In this document: positions 12,652-23,000 of the stretch, piece after piece
Layout: every line of letters begins with the position of its first letter
Position numbering within the stretch: the stretch's first letter is position 1
Assembly: GCA_013396755.1 (NCBI GenBank)
Contig: VWZF01006664.1
Location: forward strand, 224,159-288,158
Length of the DNA: 64,000 nucleotides
Source: Sclerurus mexicanus
Lineage: Eukaryota > Chordata > Aves > Passeriformes > Furnariidae
Reading direction: 5' to 3'
Translations under genes and position numbers: made by a program
Notes under the pieces: generated by a model
Database searches by the model: none
Seen by the model: only the letters and a program-made list of their open reading frames with translations
What the model was told of the DNA's origin: nothing

Positions 12652-12680
12652 AAGAAGAAGAAGAAGAAGAAGAAGAAGAA
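12652..12680. repeat. (AAG)n microsatellite
   Basis: Nine perfect AAG units plus two bases lie inside a purine-rich stretch of about 180 nt (12525-12700). In the transcribed direction this is a CTT tract that mimics a polypyrimidine tract, but no AG acceptor with a plausible exon follows it. Confidence 0.9.
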
Positions 12681-12748
12681 AAAGAGTCACAGTAGACAGT
12701 GCAGAGGAAGTTTTTAAACACTAACATTGCAAATATATGTCCATATAT

Positions 12749-12813
12749 GAATCACAGAATGGTTTGGGTTGGAAGGGACCCTAAAGATCATCCAGTTCCA
12801 ACCCTCCTGCCAT
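12749..12813 (-). mobile_element. CR1 LINE 3'-end fragment
   Basis: The plus strand reads gaatcacagaatggtttggg, then ttggaagggaccctaaagat and catccagttccaaccct. This is the reverse complement of the well-known CR1 3' terminus (gatcatctttaaggtcccttcc and so on to the terminal ATTCTATG-like octamer). The element is therefore in the same orientation as HECW1. It is about 65 nt long and low in divergence, a typical 5'-truncated CR1 stub. Confidence 0.9.
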
Positions 12814-15402
12814 ATCTAAACACAAAACAAATGAAACCTAAGTAAAATGCCCAAACTGACGTTCTGTTGAAACGAACAAGTTACTTAAGATCCAGTCAAT
12901 GTTTCTAGAATCCTTGAAGAAACTAAGAAGTTACAGCAGGGATGAAAAAGCATTCCTTATCTTAGACTTAACTGAGAATAAGGAACCTGCTTGCTAAAGC
13001 GTCACAGGTTTCAGAATAAAGATTCCTTCTTGTCTGTCCTTAAAATCTTAGAAACCAGGACTACTTATCCTACTAATGGGCATATTTTCATGTTGTGTGG
13101 TAACAGTTTTTCACTATAACCTCCAGCTCCAGGTAGGCTTGTTAATCCAGATACAATCTGTATTGCATAAATATAACATTTACATGCATCAGAAAGATGC
13201 ATCTTAGGGGAAAAAACCAATTAGCTGAATCGTTCTGGGGATGTTGCAAATGCAAAGCCAAACTCAGTGTGCCAGCTGGTTTAGCTGTCTAATGTCAAAA
13301 TCTTAACAGCCAAAAAATGAACCTTTTGTAAAAAACCCCCAAAGATACAGCTATCAAATGTAAAAAAAACCCAAAACCATTCACCAAAACACATAAAATA
13401 TGGGTTTTTTTTGTCTTTAAACAACCAACAACTCGAAGGCAGGAGCCAATGTTGCAAAAACTGTCACGCCATCCAGAAGTGAGAAGAATGGCTCAGACAA
13501 AAATAGCCCCTCCTGGAGGTGCTCTGCTGATGCCGTATGGCCTGTGAGATGTCTCCACTGAACCCCTCGTGCATGGGCGTCCCTCACAGATGCATCTGCT
13601 GCGTGCCTCGAACAGATGGCAGAGTTATGTAAGCGTGGTACTCAGGGCTAAAAGTCCACCTCCCACAGCCTTCAGAACTGTGCTGCTGCTGCTGCAGGTG
13701 TTGCAGCACCGACTACCACACCATCCGTCTACGTTGCTTTACTTACCTCACCATAATTGACTCTCCCCTAGTCAAGATAGTTACGCCAAGCCAGCGGCAG
13801 CGTGGGAGTGGCATCGGTCACCTGGCGTGGGTGGAGGTGACCACATCTACTGCACTTGGAACAGCGGCTGTCAGGTCATGGAGCAATGCGCACATTTACT
13901 GGGGCACCCTTGGTGGCACCAGAAGGGTGCCCAGAGACAGGCTGCCCTCAGCTAACCAAGGCAAAGCCACTGTGAGCTCTGCAGTGCCCTGGGTGCTGTA
14001 CTCAATCCATGTGCAGAAGACACCCTCTCCCACCACATCCCCTGCCAAAAGCACACACAGCCCAAAATAACCACCAGGTCTGTAAGTATGGTCTCACACG
14101 TGCAGGTGCCCATGCCCCCTAGGTATATTTGCACATCAGTGCTGTACACAAGCGAAGACTCTGACCTGCAAGGAAGGAAACTGGGTTTCTACGCCTGTAT
14201 GTGTCTGAAAATTTAATTCTGTGGGCTAGATTCTGCTCTACAGACTGAAAAATTGCCTAGTCCCAGCGGTCTACAAAGCCTTTACACGGGCCAGAGTGTA
14301 AGGCCACCCTTACACCTTTTTTCTGCAGGGGTAAGGTCTGTGCCAGTGAGAGGTGGAGTAAATAAACTGGGAATGGAGGGGGAAAATGTAGAAGGCTGCA
14401 TTAATTGGGGATTCCCAGTGATCCTCAAATAGGACATCCTTTTGCTGCCTTCTCAATTTGGTGTCACTTATGGAGGGAGACAGGTGACTCAGAATTTGGG
14501 AATGTAAAGACTACCCTTGACCTTGCTGCATAGCCCTTAGCTGCAGCTGAGTCCTTGACTACTTCAGCCAGAGAAAAAATGATACACAGGCTGAAGAAAA
14601 GATGAGCATTCAGCCCCCTCCTCTTCATGTAACCGCATACAACATAAAATGGGTTACCAAAGGGAGGGATTTCATCTGTTTGGAGGAACTGGAGAAAACA
14701 GTACCCCAATTACAAAGACAAAAAAAGGTATCCTGTTTAAAGTATATTCTATCTCTAGGGAAGGATAAGGACATGAGAATTTTATTCAATATAGATAAAT
14801 TTCCAAGGTACCTAAGCAAAAAATATAAACCTCTCTTGAGTTGCCCTATGGTCTGCAACATCTGAGGTACCTTTGTTTGATACCTGGGGAATGGGAACAA
14901 ATGGGGCTGGAAAGCTGGGTCGCTAAGAGCTTATGACTATGCAAGGCTAACAAACATGTACAGAAACTGGCCCAGGTCTGTACCTGGTTCAAATGAGCAT
15001 ATCTGCCCTTTGACAAGCACAAGCTGGTCCCCTCCCTAACTATCAGAGACACGGCAGCCCATCGGATATGTGAAATGGAACAATCCCAGGAAAAAAGGAA
15101 TGAGTCGGTGGAGGTGATAATGCTGATCTGCCACGTAACTACAGGAGCTAATCTTGATTTCATAATGATGCAGGTATAGCTACAGCAAACCACATATACA
15201 GATCCCCACCTGGTTTATTGGTTCTGCTGGGATTTTTAAGGACAGGCTCAATTATCCAACCCTCCCTGATGCCTGGCCCAGCTCACAGCCCCCGAATTTG
15301 TAAGGAATAAACCATGAGCTGTAGGAAACCCCGATTATCCGATGCCTTCTGTGACATCCAGATAATCAGGGTTGCTCAGCGCATCGATTCTCAGGATCTA
15401 AC

Positions 15403-16746
15403 CTTCTCTTCTGCTGCTTGGACCTGCTATTGGGGTGTCTAGACCCTCTGTGGCTCTTTGTGCATTCCCACCATGAGCTAATAGTTCATCTGGCCACTGG
15501 GAGGAGCCATCCACTTGCTCCCTGTCCAGCTCAGGGCTCTGCACTGAATCTGGCACTGACTCAAAAGCACTGTTCTCCTCCTCATCATCATCCTGTGAGG
15601 AGAAGACCGTGCTCTCAGAGATCTTTGCGCTGTCGACGGAGGAGAAGCGCGTGTGGCTGGAGAAGCGATTGTTGCTCTCGTAACACGAGGTGCTGTAGCA
15701 GGAGGTGCTGTAGCAGGAGGGGCTGTAGCAGGAGGTGTCACACGCCTCGCACTCGTTGTCACCATTGGGCCTGGAGCTCGACTCGCTCTCGCTCCCTGTC
15801 CTGGGGGCTTCCCCATCCAACAGCCCATCGTTTAAGTCAGAGAGCTGCTCATCCAAGGGCCCAGGAGGCACCGTGCTCTGGCTGAAGTTCTCTTCAGCCT
15901 CGTTTTCCACAGGAGGCTCTGCTGCCACGGTCTCGCTCTCACTGACCACCTCCTTATCCAACACCTCCTTGACGGTGGACTCCTCATCGTTCTCCCCGCC
16001 GTTGCCGCCCTCTTGCTCTTCTTCCCCGTCGCTGCTCATGCGTGCCGAGGGCAGGCTGTGGAGCAGGTTGTGGATCCGTATGTAGTGGGTGCGAGGGGTC
16101 TCTGGCTCGCCGCAGGCCGAAGCTATGACTGTCTCCAGTTCAGACACAGGCAGGGAGCACGGCCTGTTTTTCCTCTTTGCTGTGGTCCTCAGTTGCAGCT
16201 TTTTGTCTTCCTCCTCCTGGGCTGAAGCCCCTTCTTCTTCTTCTTCCTGACTCTTCTCTAGGTCCTTGCCAGCATGCACATCTGCACTCACCTCATCAAT
16301 ATCTAATGTTTCTATGCTGGTCAAGACTCCACCATCTCCCTGAATACCAGAATTGACTTTGTTATTTTCCCTAACTTCAGTCTCAGGAGGAGACATGCAA
16401 GCCATGAAAGCCGACTGCTCCGTGAGGTCCGTAGCGCTCAAAGAAGGCAGCACTTCTCCCGGGACGGATTCCAAGGGCTCGGGAACTGGCACCGCATCCA
16501 CCTCCCCATCTCCTGCTAGCTCTTCATTTAAGCTGCTCTGGTTGACTTCCCCAGGTGGTTTGACAGCCCCTGGGCTATCGACACTGTTCACACCGTATCC
16601 ATTTAGCTGTTCTGGAGCTGTACTTTCTGAGGTCACTGTGTTGATGCATGGAGGCTCACCGAGGCTTTCCTCCGTGGGGTTGTTCACAGGGCTTTCCTGG
16701 AGGTCAGCTGGCTCAGGATCTGCACTAATGGACACCTCTTCATCAT
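15403..16746 (-). CDS. HECW1: HECW1 coding exon E6: long acidic linker between C2 and WW1
   Basis: This 1344-nt exon (447 full codons) encodes most of the C2-to-WW1 linker. It starts with DDEEVSISADPEPADLQESP and ends with PIAGPSSRREG, the last Gly codon being split. The protein is rich in Glu, Asp, Ser and Pro with an EEEEEGASAQEEED run, so it should be largely disordered. Three parts stand out: a conserved basic-then-ordered island at 16040-16180 (KRKNRPCSLPVSELET through RTHYIRIHNLLHSLPS), the Cys-Tyr-Ser pentapeptide repeat at 15680-15742, and the conserved tail RFSSHTRFSSVDSAKISEST. The stretches between are poorly conserved against remembered human protein. The acceptor is cacag. The donor, gttaga, is weaker than those of the other exons. 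The initiator lies upstream, so internal Met or GTG codons here are not starts. Confidence 0.97.
15680..15742 (-). repeat. In-frame 15-bp coding repeat: Cys-Tyr-Ser-x-Ser pentapeptides in HECW1
   Basis: Within E6, codons for CDTS, CYSPS, CYSTS, CYSTS and CY follow one another, with 15-bp units differing at a few bases (TGC TAC AGC then ACC or CCC and TCC). The human protein, as I remember it, has more units in this place (CCSPS, CYSSS, CYSTS, CYSSS, CYSAS, CYSPS). The repeat is therefore ancestral to birds and mammals but variable in number. Its function is not known to me; clustered Cys beside Ser and Tyr could be lipidated, metal-binding or phosphorylated, but nothing in the sequence decides this. 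Confidence 0.9.
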
Positions 16747-17745
16747 CTGTGGGAGACAGGACAAGAAATTACTTACGCTTTTAACAAGAAGTGTTGACTG
16801 AACCAGACGTTGCTGTTTGGGGGGCACAAGCATCCACAGCTATCTGAGAAAATTAAAAGCATAAATTACAGCGTGAAAGGAGTGGGCAACCGAACAACTA
16901 TCAAGAAGTGCTGATTTTTTTTTTCTGGGCAGTCTTTCTACAGTGGATTTAATCACAGGCTTACTCATGGTGGTTATCTGTATGCAGCACTCTGTCTCCT
17001 TGCAGCATAACCTGAAGGTAACACCTTCTTGAAACTCCTCTTTGAGCCGAAGTGGCACTGGAGGGAATATCGTGGGAATGACAAGGAAGTCTTCCCTGAG
17101 ATTTTAATGACATTCCTCTTTTCATGCTGAAGCTGGCAAGACTCCACAACAGATAACATAAAAAACTGGTTTCCACATCCCTGAAAGGTGAAAACTTTCC
17201 CCAAAATATCCTTTGATGTGATCCACCTTCCAGCCACAAATCACCACAGTTACTTCCAAATAACTACAAGAACGTGAACCAAAACCAAACCAAAAGTGAG
17301 GGAAGGAGTTTTGGTTTATTTTCACTTTTTCATTAAAAACAAACCAATTGAAAAAGTTTCTAATCCCCGCTGCTATTGCATTCCCCATTTTTACTTATGA
17401 AGTGCTCAAATGCAGATGGCTCTACAAATAACAGCCCATATAGCACTTCACTAGGGCAGGTGAGAGAGAAGCAGGTGAGACTTCAGTTTCCCACCCTCAT
17501 CCTGCCTAGAGATGTGGCAGAGTATTGGAAGTAGCCAAGAACAGGGGAATATGAGACACCAGGAGCAATAAGCTAAGGGGAAACAGGGAAGAAATTGTGA
17601 CTCACGATGCATCCTGTGACTTTATGCACTTCCCTTTGCTCATGACTGTGCCTAAAGTCCCAGAGCATCCAGGACTGAAGTCAGATTTCTGAAGGGAAAG
17701 AACGCAAAGCAAAAAAGAAAGAGGTGGGTTAAGACTGAGAGTTAC
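16747..17745 (-). other. HECW1 intron E5-E6 (1.0 kb)
   Basis: A short intron with no recognisable repeat or gene. The E6 acceptor (ctcccacag) sits at its 3' end in transcript direction. Confidence 0.9.
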
Positions 17746-17846
17746 CTGGATGGATGGAAGAAGTGATCTCAAATCGGAACTGCAGCTGGCCACTGACATG
17801 GTCTGTGGGAAGCCTGCGACCCAGCGTGTAGCTTACAACCCTGTCC
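17746..17846 (-). CDS. HECW1: HECW1 coding exon E5: last strands of the C2 domain
   Basis: This 101-nt exon finishes the Gly codon begun in E4 and reads DRVVSYTLGRRLPTDHVSGQ, then LQFRFEITSSIHP, ending with one base of an Asp codon. VSGQLQFRFEIT is the last C2 beta strand (G-x-L-x-F/V pattern), so the folded domain ends here, just before the disordered linker encoded by E6. Sequence is identical to remembered human HECW1. The acceptor is ttgcag and the donor gtaact. Phases are 2 on entry and 1 on exit. It lies 2.0 kb after E4 and 1.0 kb before E6, the tightest exon cluster in the window. Confidence 0.97.
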
Positions 17847-19867
17847 CTGCAAGAAAACAAACATCGTCACAATAGACTATAACCTACCCCGTGTCTACTG
17901 TGCATAGATAAATCTGCTGTGTCCTACAAAAGTACATCACAAAACACATAAAAGCTATTCATCCCAGCCATGAGGGCATGTTGACTTGCATACGAGAACG
18001 AATGGCAGAGAAGGAGAGGACAATGTCTTCAATTACAATGGAAGAGCTGAGTAAAGCGAGTAAGACAGGCTGCTGGGGCACACGAGCACATATGCATAAA
18101 TATAGAGAGAATGGTGGGAATGAAACTTCTGCAGTATGGATATGAAAATATCAACATGGGAAGCAAACAACTCCCACTTCAGCTTTTGTAACATGACTTT
18201 GCTTCCCTGCAGATCTGACCACATCTACCCTTTTGTAGAGCCTCGCATTTCTGTATTTTCTTCCCTTCACCATGTGCATAAAATTCAGCTTTCCTGTTCT
18301 TGTTTACAAAGTCCTGTGCAGGCCAGTCCCCGCTTACCACCTTCTCTCCTCAAAACTGGCTGAGTGACTGCTCTTAATCTCTTTCCACCCCTCTTACCTC
18401 TATGAAGCTGAAATATCGGGAGAACACCTTCCTGACAAGGTTGATCAATGACTCCATTCTGTCCTTGTGCAGGTCCCTCCCTTTGCCACACTTCATCCAC
18501 CCCTCAGAACAGAATGAAACTACAGAAAAGATTAACTTCCCAGCTGCCCGCAGTGAGGCTGAATCAATCTCTGCAAAGCATTTTTTGAGTGTAAAGGGTT
18601 CACTAAATAGTCATATTTATACATCTTTTGAAGAAACATAGTTCGCTTCCAGTTGGGTCATATGGATTTGCTCCGATAGTTTCACATGCATCAGAAACTC
18701 ATATAAATGAGATGGTCTCAAGGCTTGTGTATGACCTCTCTGAACTTGTGGGGACACTTCCCATTAAGCTTGCCTGAGATTTAAATGCCAGTCGGGTATT
18801 AAAACTAAGCCAGATCTAGCGCAGGCTGGAGGCACTGCTCTTGGCAAAGCCCATCCTTGGATAGGCAGTGTTTACAACAAGGAAGTCAAATAGGAAGTTA
18901 CAACCAGAAGATGATGAGAAATCTTCTCGTACAGAGCAAAGCCAATGATACCAGTTACAGGGCTCTACCTTCCCCAAGCTGTTCTTTTCCATCTGGTTTC
19001 TAAAAAGCTACTCTGCCTTCCCTACTTGAGAAACAGGGAGGTAGCTCAGTCCCTTCTGGTGGATTCAGCTGTCAATATCACAGCCAGTTTCTGAACCAGC
19101 TGTTTAAAAACACTTCCGACAAGCTCATCTCCCTGCTGTTCTGCTGAATGGAGATACAATTTTTAGAAATGCCTTCTTGGAAACTGCACTGTTTACGCTT
19201 TCCTCAGGAGACGACTCCTTTTCTCCTTTGCTCTTCAAGGTCTGAACATCACAGGCTTAGAGCCAAGTTTTTGCCTTTGTCTGAATACCTTCCATCTTCC
19301 TCAAATTGGTTTGTGTTATTTTGGCAACACACGCTTTCCCAGGACTTTCATGCAACGGGGAAGCAGGGCAGGGCTTGCGAGCTTAAGGTTGTTCCTTGGC
19401 AGCAGGGCAGGCTCAGAAAGCTTTAGCTACAACATGCCACATGTATTTTTCTATAATATTTCCACTTTCCAGAAATTAAAGGGAGGAGAACCAGATCTGG
19501 CATGATTTTAGCCCATAGGTAATTCCCTGAAACATGAAAACAGCCTGCTGATAACATCAAAAGAATATTCAAATTGAAAATATTGCACTCTCCAGATTCG
19601 CAGCCATGATACACAAAAAAAAGACTTCTTTCCTAAATGCCAGCTCTCATTTTCAAAATGCCATGCATAGGGTTATAGAGGGAATTCTTTTTCTGGCCCA
19701 CAGTCCTATAAATTCTAATTAAGACCAGCACGATTTATCAGACAGACTGTCAGTTTAATAACTTCCCCATAACATCATAGTATCACAATAATGATACATC
19801 ACCAGGGACTTCAAAACAGCAGCACACTCATCAAACAATGGAAAGTGGCACGAGCAGCACAATTTAC
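17847..19867 (-). other. HECW1 intron E4-E5 (2.0 kb)
   Basis: Ordinary intron sequence. Open frames on either strand are short and show no similarity I recognise. No transposon was seen. Confidence 0.9.
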
Positions 19868-20010
19868 CCTATGGCATGTCTTTCCAAGAGGCGCTGCACC
19901 GGCATCGAGAGTTTTCCCAGAAAACGTTTGATGATCGGTCGGCTCTTTGCAAATTTGTCTTTGACTTCTATTTCCAGGACGTCCGTGGGCAGGGAGACAA
20001 AGCTGAATTG
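19868..20010 (-). CDS. HECW1: HECW1 coding exon E4: distal half of the C2 domain
   Basis: This 143-nt exon reads QFSFVSLPTDVLEIEVKDKF, then AKSRPIIKRFLGKLSMP and VQRLLERHAI, ending with GG of a split Gly codon. It is identical to the human protein as far as I can recall, making it among the most conserved pieces in the window. EIEVKDKF supplies a C2 strand and the third-loop acidic residue, and FLGKLSMPVQRLL is the usual C2 strand in which a Gly-x-Leu follows the loop. The acceptor is ttgcag and the donor gtaaat. Read-through at the donor gives an immediate TAA. It is phase 0 on entry and phase 2 on exit, fitting E3 and E5. Confidence 0.97.
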
Positions 20011-23000
20011 CTGCAATAAAGGAAGGGCACAGAACATTAAGCTGGTGGCTGGGCCCCACCACTCAGTATTTCAGCTGTGAGGCACACCCTGGGAACTGAG
20101 AAGGGAAGGTCTAGTGGGGTGAGGGATACACGACCACTGTTTTCAGACACGCTGTGGTGAAATCTCTCCTCTTCTTGTTCATCTCTGCCCCAGCTCAAAA
20201 AGGACAAAGTGAAAACGCTCTTTACCCGGATCACTCTCCTAACCTGGCTCACACCAGAGTCCCCCAAAGAGCTAAGCCAGAAGGTAAGCCATGGCACAGG
20301 CTTCTGTCACAAAGGATGCTGAGCAAAACAGGAAAGACACAACCTAAAACCAATGGGCACCAAGTGCACTGAACCTTCTTAGCCAACCTGCTTACAAGAA
20401 CAGCTCTGTTTATTTGTAAAGAATGCTCCAATAAGCCTTTAGAGACTGTGCACATGCAAAACTGGGGTGGGAACACGGAGAGTGATATTTTAGGTAGCAG
20501 GAACAAGGAAGTCCATGCGTACAGCTTCCAAGCGTGGGAGCATTAGGGCACCTGGAGATACCAAGATCTCCCCATAAGGAAAGCAAAGCTCAATTTAGAA
20601 ACAACAGTGGAAAGCAAATATGTTAGATAACTCGGCCTTGCTTTCTCCTAGGCTGGCTAAATTCAGTACAGGCTCGGAGCTGGTGACACAGGTCACAATA
20701 ATTTTTCCAAACATCTGCTACTACTGGAACATTATCAGTCAGAAAAGCACACTGTGCTGTGGTGCATGACAGCAGGAGGAGGTGCTGTTCACCTAACTGC
20801 GAGGTCACTATTGAACTGGAAGACAACTTGTGTAGGAAGTGAGTATGGAGATGGATGAAAGGATTTGTCCAGCTTTCCCACTGCCAAAGCCAATCTTCAC
20901 AACAGAATCGTGCTCTGGGTTATCTAGGCCTGGAGTTAAGTCCTAAATTGCTTGCTCTGTTGAATCATGATCTAATTCAGAACAGCTTAGTTCAAACACC
21001 TTCAAGTGAAACCAACACGAGTGGGACAGTCTGTTAACCAGGCCCTGCAAAAGCACAAATAACCAGAGAAAAACGATTCAAACAAGAGCTAAAGTGGTAT
21101 TTTCTTCTTGTTTTCTTCTACATCTTTGCAACAGGTCACCAAAGAAGATAAACACGTGCAAGGGGAGTGTATAATATCGAATTCATGTGTATATTGAGAG
21201 CTGCCTAAAAAAATAAGTTGAATTACTATTACTGTTTCACCTGCTAAAAACCTTGGGTAAGTGCCACTTCATGACACTCCAAAGGAAAGCAGAAGAAGGG
21301 AATTAACATTTAACCAAGTCAGGTTATTGTAACATACAGCAATTTGCCATTTAATGACTTCTCCATCATCGTGCTGTTGACCACAATACTGCAAAGAAGT
21401 CTTTGTGGGGCAGAGCACACACACACACAGAGCCAAAGACTGAACTGCCCACAAGCAGAAAGCAAAACATTAATGATCTGAATGTCATTAATGTAATTAA
21501 TACATTGCCTTGTGGTGCCACGCTGAAGCAAATCAGAACCTGCATGGATATTTATTTTCATAACATCAGGTGGAACCAAGCCTGACAGCTCCTTCCTTGC
21601 ACAAGAAACACGTGGACGTTCCCAGACGTTCCTGAGCAGAGGATGGAGCAAGGTGTGTTGGAATCAGCCCGAAGTGCCCCTTCGCCCTTGAACAGCTGTG
21701 CCTCAAAGACACACAAACACCAGGGCATTGCGCACGAATTGTGAAATCCAGTTGTGTTCTGGCTTCATCCCCTGCCAACACGATGCATTTTGGGATCTGT
21801 GAGACTGCCCTGAGACCAGCCCCTGTCCCATGATCACAGTTTCCAAATGCTTCTTCCAGGAGAATGTTCTGAGATATAAAACCAGCAGCATTTTGGAAAC
21901 ACAGCTAAGCCTTTAAGACCACAAGTGTCCTGTGGCAGAGCTCAAAGGCTTTGCCATTTGGAGACAACTGCAGTTTGAGATCAAAAGTGAGCTCCCTGAA
22001 ACAGGCTTGGACACAGCCTGTAAACCACCCTTCTATTATTTGGAACTTTCCTTATTATTACAACTCTTAATGTTGTAATAAAAATGTCATAACTCAGTGT
22101 TACAGAATCAACTAAGAAGTTCAGCTTTCACATTAAAAAGAAGTATAACATTTATGGTTGCAGAGGAAAAAACAAGAAGACACAAACTTCAGTACAATAA
22201 TCCCAAATGCATTATTTTTAAAAGACTCCTGATTTTTCTGACAGTCACTCCTTGAAGGCAGGTTCTTCTGTCTTTTTCAGCTGGCTTTGACTACTGTGCA
22301 TTTTCTTCCAGAATCTAAACCAGCAATCTTTATTTACACTGTATGTTTTCATTGGGGCCACAGCTCATTTTGTGGGCTTGTTCATGGGTTGGGGTTTTTT
22401 TCCACAAAAATTTAAGTTCCTTTAATAACAACCATTAGTGCAAACTCTGCAAGAGTGGTCAGGAATTTCATGGAACCTGCTGGAATCCAAAGACACTAAA
22501 GTTTACACTGAGACTAATTAGAGAAAGGTACACTGAAGTTTACATAAATGTTTGGGCTTTTTTTCCCCCAGAGTCAGAGCCAAAGTGAAAGTATAATTCC
22601 TGGCAGTTTTTTAAATTCTGATGTTAGGGGTTAAATTGTTCAGCGATTTAGCCTCTCCACCAAAATTGACAATGGCTGCATGGTTTGTGACTCTGTCTGA
22701 GCCTTCCTTTGTACTTAAACACCAAAAATCTCAAAGGAAGTCATGGATTCCAACACAGGTGCAAACTCATCTACCAAAACAGCTTCAGTTCCAAGGCTAA
22801 AGCCCCACCACCCAAGCAGAAGACTTTGTCTACTGACTACGTGTTCATCAGGATAACAGCAAACAGGACACCTGGAAAGAACAATTCCCAACAATTTAAG
22901 CGAGTACTCAAACTCGATGTTTTCACTTGATCCGTAATCAAAATTCAAGTCAAATGCATCACACAAAACGCAGGGGACAAACCTCTTCAAAGTAATTGGC

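Larger units (their letters stand above)
11995..15402 (-). other. HECW1 intron E6-E7 (3.4 kb)
   Basis: The intron holds an (AAG)n microsatellite (12652-12680) in a wider purine-rich zone and a small CR1 3'-end fragment (12749-12813). A short CTG run is at about 13681-13695. Nothing else was recognised. Confidence 0.85.

Noticed and set aside
15418..15885. 155-codon plus-strand open frame rich in Arg, Cys and Ser
   Set aside because: It is the antisense of HECW1 exon E6; its RRCCSRR pattern is the complement of the Cys-Tyr-Ser coding repeat and of GC-rich codons.
21416..21429. (CA)n microsatellite
   Set aside because: Only seven units; too short to be reported as a feature of its own.
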